From contig JAGBSR010000174.1 in NCBI GenBank assembly GCA_017631745.1, positions 1 to 8,662 on the forward strand: a stretch of DNA of 8,662 nt, read 5' to 3'. Position 1 is the stretch's first letter. Every line of letters begins with the position of its first letter. Below, piece by piece: positions 7,548 to 8,662 of this stretch. The position numbers were made by a program, and so were the translations under genes. Under the pieces are notes generated by a model. The model worked only from the letters and a program-made list of their open reading frames with translations. It searched no databases and was not told the origin of the DNA. This stretch comes from Clostridia bacterium. GTDB lineage: Bacteria; Bacillota; Clostridia; Oscillospirales; Acutalibacteraceae.

Positions 7548-7625
7548 GGTGGATATAGCTCAGTTGGTTAGAGTGCCAGGTTGTGGCCCTGGAGGTCGTC
7601 GGTTCGAATCCGATTATCCACCCCA
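7548..7625 (+). tRNA. tRNA-His (anticodon GTG) with encoded G-1
   Basis: The acceptor GTGGATA (7549-7555) pairs with TATCCAC (7615-7621). G7548 is the extra G at position -1 and faces discriminator C7622, the identity pair for histidyl-tRNA synthetase. CCA is encoded at 7623-7625. The anticodon stem CCAGG/CCTGG holds the loop TTGTGGC, with anticodon GTG at 7583-7585. Seven T residues follow the CCA directly. Confidence 0.97.
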
Positions 7626-7670
7626 TTTTTTTATACCCAAAATAGGTGGAACTGCCGAAAAATTTAATAT

Positions 7671-7745
7671 AGGGGTGTCGTCAAGCGGTAAGACACAACA
7701 CTTTGACTGTTGCATTCGTAGGTTCGAATCCTGCCACCCCTGCCA
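7671..7745 (+). tRNA. tRNA-Gln (anticodon TTG)
   Basis: The acceptor AGGGGTG (7671-7677) pairs with CACCCCT (7735-7741), followed by discriminator G and an encoded CCA (7743-7745). The anticodon stem CAACA/TGTTG holds the loop CTTTGAC, with anticodon TTG at 7703-7705. It is separated from tRNA-His by 45 nt with no convincing promoter, so it is taken as the last gene of the operon. Bases 7724-7745, the 3' T arm and acceptor, recur exactly at 7898-7919. Confidence 0.96.
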
Positions 7746-7746
7746 G

Positions 7747-7785
7747 AAAAAATGACGGTACCCTTGCGGTGCCGTTATTTTTTTT
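7747..7785 (+). terminator. Intrinsic terminator of the tRNA operon
   Basis: The stem GACGGTACC (7754-7762) pairs with GGTGCCGTT (7768-7776) with two G-U wobbles around a 5-base loop CTTGC, and T7753-A7777 extends it. An A6 run before (7747-7752) and a T8 run after (7778-7785) complete a classic terminator, which could work in both directions. It begins one base after the tRNA-Gln CCA. Confidence 0.92.
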
Positions 7786-7808
7786 CTCGATAAGTTTATG
7801 GTAAAGTG

Positions 7809-7909
7809 GGCAGGATTCGAAGTAGGAGCGGTAGTGAATGAAGCTCCGGTGGAGCTTCAGAGCCGCGAATGACCGAAGCCGCGTTGCGCGGCAAGAATCG
7901 AATCCTGCC
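7809..7909. repeat. Structured palindromic element bounded by tRNA T-arm-like inverted repeats
   Basis: The outer arms GGCAGGATTCGA (7809-7820) and TCGAATCCTGCC (7898-7909) are perfect 12-bp inverted repeats. The right arm is part of the displaced tRNA-Gln 3' end. Inside are two perfect hairpins: TGAAGCTCC/GGAGCTTCA (7839-7847 with 7851-7859, 3-base loop) and GCCGCG/CGCGGC (7878-7883 with 7887-7892, 3-base loop). The first can be extended by GCGGT (7828-7832) pairing with GCCGC (7862-7866). Together they could form a three-way junction or cruciform of about 100 bases. GC content is well above that of the flanking intergenic DNA. It has no coding capacity that I trust. It resembles a MITE-like intergenic repeat, but a single copy cannot prove mobility. 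Confidence 0.6.
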
Positions 7910-7919
7910 ACCCCTGCCA
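7898..7919 (+). repeat. Exact 22-bp second copy of the tRNA-Gln 3' end (att-like direct repeat)
   Basis: This stretch is identical to 7724-7745, including part of the T loop, the T-stem and acceptor 3' strands, the discriminator and CCA. The two copies are 174 bases apart in the same orientation. No matching 5' half of a tRNA precedes the second copy, so it is a tRNA fragment and not a gene. Repeats of tRNA 3' ends are typical attachment-site duplications left by site-specific integration. A terminator follows 4 bases after it, as would be expected for the original tRNA 3' flank. Confidence 0.75.
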
Positions 7920-7923
7920 AACG

Positions 7924-7954
7924 AAAATCCGTTCACGTTAGTGGGCGGATTTTT
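7924..7954 (+). terminator. Terminator behind the displaced tRNA-Gln 3' end
   Basis: AAAATCCG (7924-7931) pairs with CGGATTTT (7946-7953). The stem continues inward through TTCAC (7932-7936) against GTGGG (7941-7945) with two G-U pairs, closing on a GTTA tetraloop. T-rich sequence (TTTTTGTTT) overlaps and follows the 3' arm. No complete gene lies between it and the operon terminator, so it appears orphaned; it is best explained as the original terminator of tRNA-Gln. Confidence 0.75.
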
Positions 7955-7960
7955 GTTTGT

Positions 7961-8066
7961 ATTATTCATTATTCAATATTCATTTTTCGTTATTCATTAT
8001 TGCAGAACGGATTTTCGAATGAATAATGAATCCGCTTCGCTGATGAATAATTAATAATGAATAATT
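7961..8066. repeat. AT-rich block of inverted and direct ATTCATTATT repeats
   Basis: ATTATTCATTATT at 7961-7973 is a perfect 13-bp inverted repeat of 8053-8065. A second forward copy of 12 bases lies at 7990-8001. A reverse copy, TGAATAATGAAT, at 8020-8031 is the exact complement of 7964-7975. The centre holds a GC-richer piece around 8032-8040 (CCGCTTCGC). This type of short repeat is common between genes in gut Clostridia as I recall. Apparent reading frames across it are artefacts of the periodic sequence. Confidence 0.65.
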
Positions 8067-8205
8067 GTGGGCGGGACACCCGCACCCGATTAGAAAAGCA
8101 TAATTTTATATTTGTTGCTCTTTTAACCTGCAAATGCCCAAAAAAATTAAAGCACCGTTTATTTTTTTGATGCATTTTGTGCGGCATAATCAAAGCTGCA
8201 TTTTC
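8067..8205. other. Gene-free spacer between the repeat block and the last promoter
   Basis: I see no gene here. A small GC-rich hairpin, GCGGG-ACA-CCCGC, lies at 8071-8083 without a T-run. The octamer TGCATTTT occurs twice in direct orientation, at 8171-8178 and 8197-8204, the second copy ending one base before the -35 of the downstream promoter; this could be an activator site, but two octamers in AT-rich DNA are weak evidence. Confidence 0.4.
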
Positions 8206-8234
8206 TTGACTTTTTTACCTTGTTATAATATAAT
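8206..8234 (+). promoter_or_regulatory. SigA promoter of the last (partial) gene
   Basis: TTGACT (8206-8211) and TATAAT (8229-8234) are 17 bases apart. An overlapping TATAAT at 8224-8229 with an upstream TGT could act as an alternative extended -10 element but lacks a -35. The predicted start near 8241 gives an untranslated leader of about 150 nt. Confidence 0.72.
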
Positions 8235-8240
8235 TTATTA

Positions 8241-8394
8241 TTATAAGAGAAATTTATTTTGCAAAGCAACCAATGTTGACTCTTCAACGGAAAAAGTATG
8301 TGCAATATAGTCTTTTATCTTCACACATCCATATCGTTCTATGCAATGCAGGATACGGCACGGAAAAATAACACAGTTTCAGGAGGAACAATAT
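8241..8394 (+). promoter_or_regulatory. Long 5' leader of the last gene, possible cis-regulatory RNA
   Basis: About 154 nt separate the predicted start of transcription from the ATG at 8395. Visible structure is modest: GTTGA/TCAAC (8275-8279 with 8284-8288) and CCATATC paired with GATACGG (8329-8335 with 8352-8358, one mismatch). The AGGAGG ribosome binding site is at 8381-8386, 8 bases before the ATG. I do not recognise a known riboswitch, T-box or leader peptide. Confidence 0.3.
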
Positions 8395-8662
8395 ATGAAC
8401 AACAAGATGACCACTTTTCTCAAAGAGCTGATAATTATATTCACAATTATCGCAACAAGCATTTCCTCGCTTTTCGGCATGTCGGGCGACCCTCTTACAC
8501 CGCCTGACAGCAATTATCCCTTAGGCGAGGCTTTGCAGGTTTCAGAGAAAAATCTCGACTGGCCCGAGGATCAGATTTTTCCCTATTTTGCAGAGCCTGA
8601 AGAGGAGCTTATAGCTTTCCCCGATAACATTCTCAGCCATAGGGAAATGGTGGCTCTTGCAA
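8395..8662 (+). CDS. Hypothetical secreted or membrane-anchored protein (3' truncated by window edge)
   Basis: Eighty-nine codons are open to the window end, starting from an ATG with AGGAGG eight bases upstream and a promoter at 8206-8234. The N-terminus MNNKMTTFLKELIIIFTIIA is weakly charged and then hydrophobic to about residue 28, like a signal peptide or an uncleaved anchor. What follows is acidic and proline-rich (SGDPLTPPDSNYPLGEALQ, later EPEEELIAFPDN), as in extracellular proteins. Base composition and codon use resemble the genes at the start of the window. I recognise no family from this fragment. It is the only coding sequence within the 1.3 kb downstream of clpE, and is separated from the tRNA operon by the repeat region. 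Confidence 0.75.
   Translation, partial: MNNKMTTFLKELIIIFTIIATSISSLFGMSGDPLTPPDSNYPLGEALQVSEKNLDWPEDQIFPYFAEPEEELIAFPDNILSHREMVALA

Noticed and set aside
7546..7755. Plus-strand 69-codon frame
   Set aside because: It runs through tRNA-His and tRNA-Gln in sense direction and has no independent support as a protein.
7898..7919. A fifth tRNA gene
   Set aside because: Only the 3' end of tRNA-Gln is present; no D arm, anticodon arm or 5' acceptor strand can be built upstream of it.
7681..7920. Minus-strand 79-codon frame with two AGVAGF-like peptides
   Set aside because: It is antisense to tRNA-Gln and its displaced 3' copy; the repeated peptide only reflects the duplicated tRNA end.
7838..8054. 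Short plus-strand frames across the repeat region
   Set aside because: They lie in palindromic and AT-repeat DNA, lack ribosome binding sites and encode no plausible protein.
7961..8066. CRISPR-like array
   Set aside because: The units are short, AT-rich, in both orientations and irregularly spaced, with no unique spacers of constant length.
8298..8507. Plus-strand 69-codon frame overlapping the last gene
   Set aside because: It overlaps the better supported frame from 8395, which has AGGAGG at the correct spacing and a hydrophobic N-terminus.

Overview
The window looks like a chromosomal segment from a low-to-mid GC member of the Clostridia, probably in the Ruminococcaceae/Oscillospiraceae range. 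This is an inference from several things: Firmicutes-style gene content (energy-coupling factor transporter next to truA, a zinc-finger ClpE, a CvpA protein, a DUF5711-type protein), strong AGGAGG ribosome binding sites, consensus SigA promoters, and AT-rich intergenic DNA with ATTCATTATT-type repeats. All genes read on the + strand.

Layout. (1) 1-3537: a tightly packed run of four genes with overlapping or near-touching ends. It holds the 3' part of ecfA2 (ECF transporter ATPase), ecfT (its membrane coupling subunit), truA (tRNA pseudouridine synthase) and a single-pass membrane protein of the DUF5711 type. (2) 3541-7285: a second transcription unit behind a good extended -10 promoter. It encodes a four-helix CvpA-family membrane protein, PgsA (phosphatidylglycerophosphate synthase) and a 769-residue ClpE-like AAA+ unfoldase with an N-terminal zinc finger and a ClpP-docking tripeptide. 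(3) 7324-7785: a four-gene tRNA operon, Gly(TCC)-Arg(TCT)-His(GTG)-Gln(TTG), with a perfect consensus promoter and a strong intrinsic terminator. A near-perfect 13-bp inverted repeat straddles the -10 box. (4) 7786-8205: a gene-free region with layered repeats. It holds a second exact 22-bp copy of the tRNA-Gln 3' end, a structured element bounded by 12-bp inverted repeats matching the tRNA T arm, an orphan terminator directly behind the second tRNA end, and an AT-rich block of mutually inverted ATTCATTATT motifs. (5) 8206-8662: a promoter, a leader of about 150 nt, and the first 89 codons of a secreted or membrane-anchored protein that I do not recognise and that runs off the window.

How the genes work together: the first block joins micronutrient (vitamin or metal) uptake to tRNA modification. 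The second joins envelope functions (anionic phospholipid synthesis, CvpA) to protein quality control. Most of this is core metabolism. The most unusual part is the 3' flank of tRNA-Gln, which reads like the footprint of a very small or mostly deleted element that integrated into the tRNA 3' end, restored it, and displaced the old 3' end together with its terminator. I see no new multi-gene system such as defence, secretion or biosynthesis.
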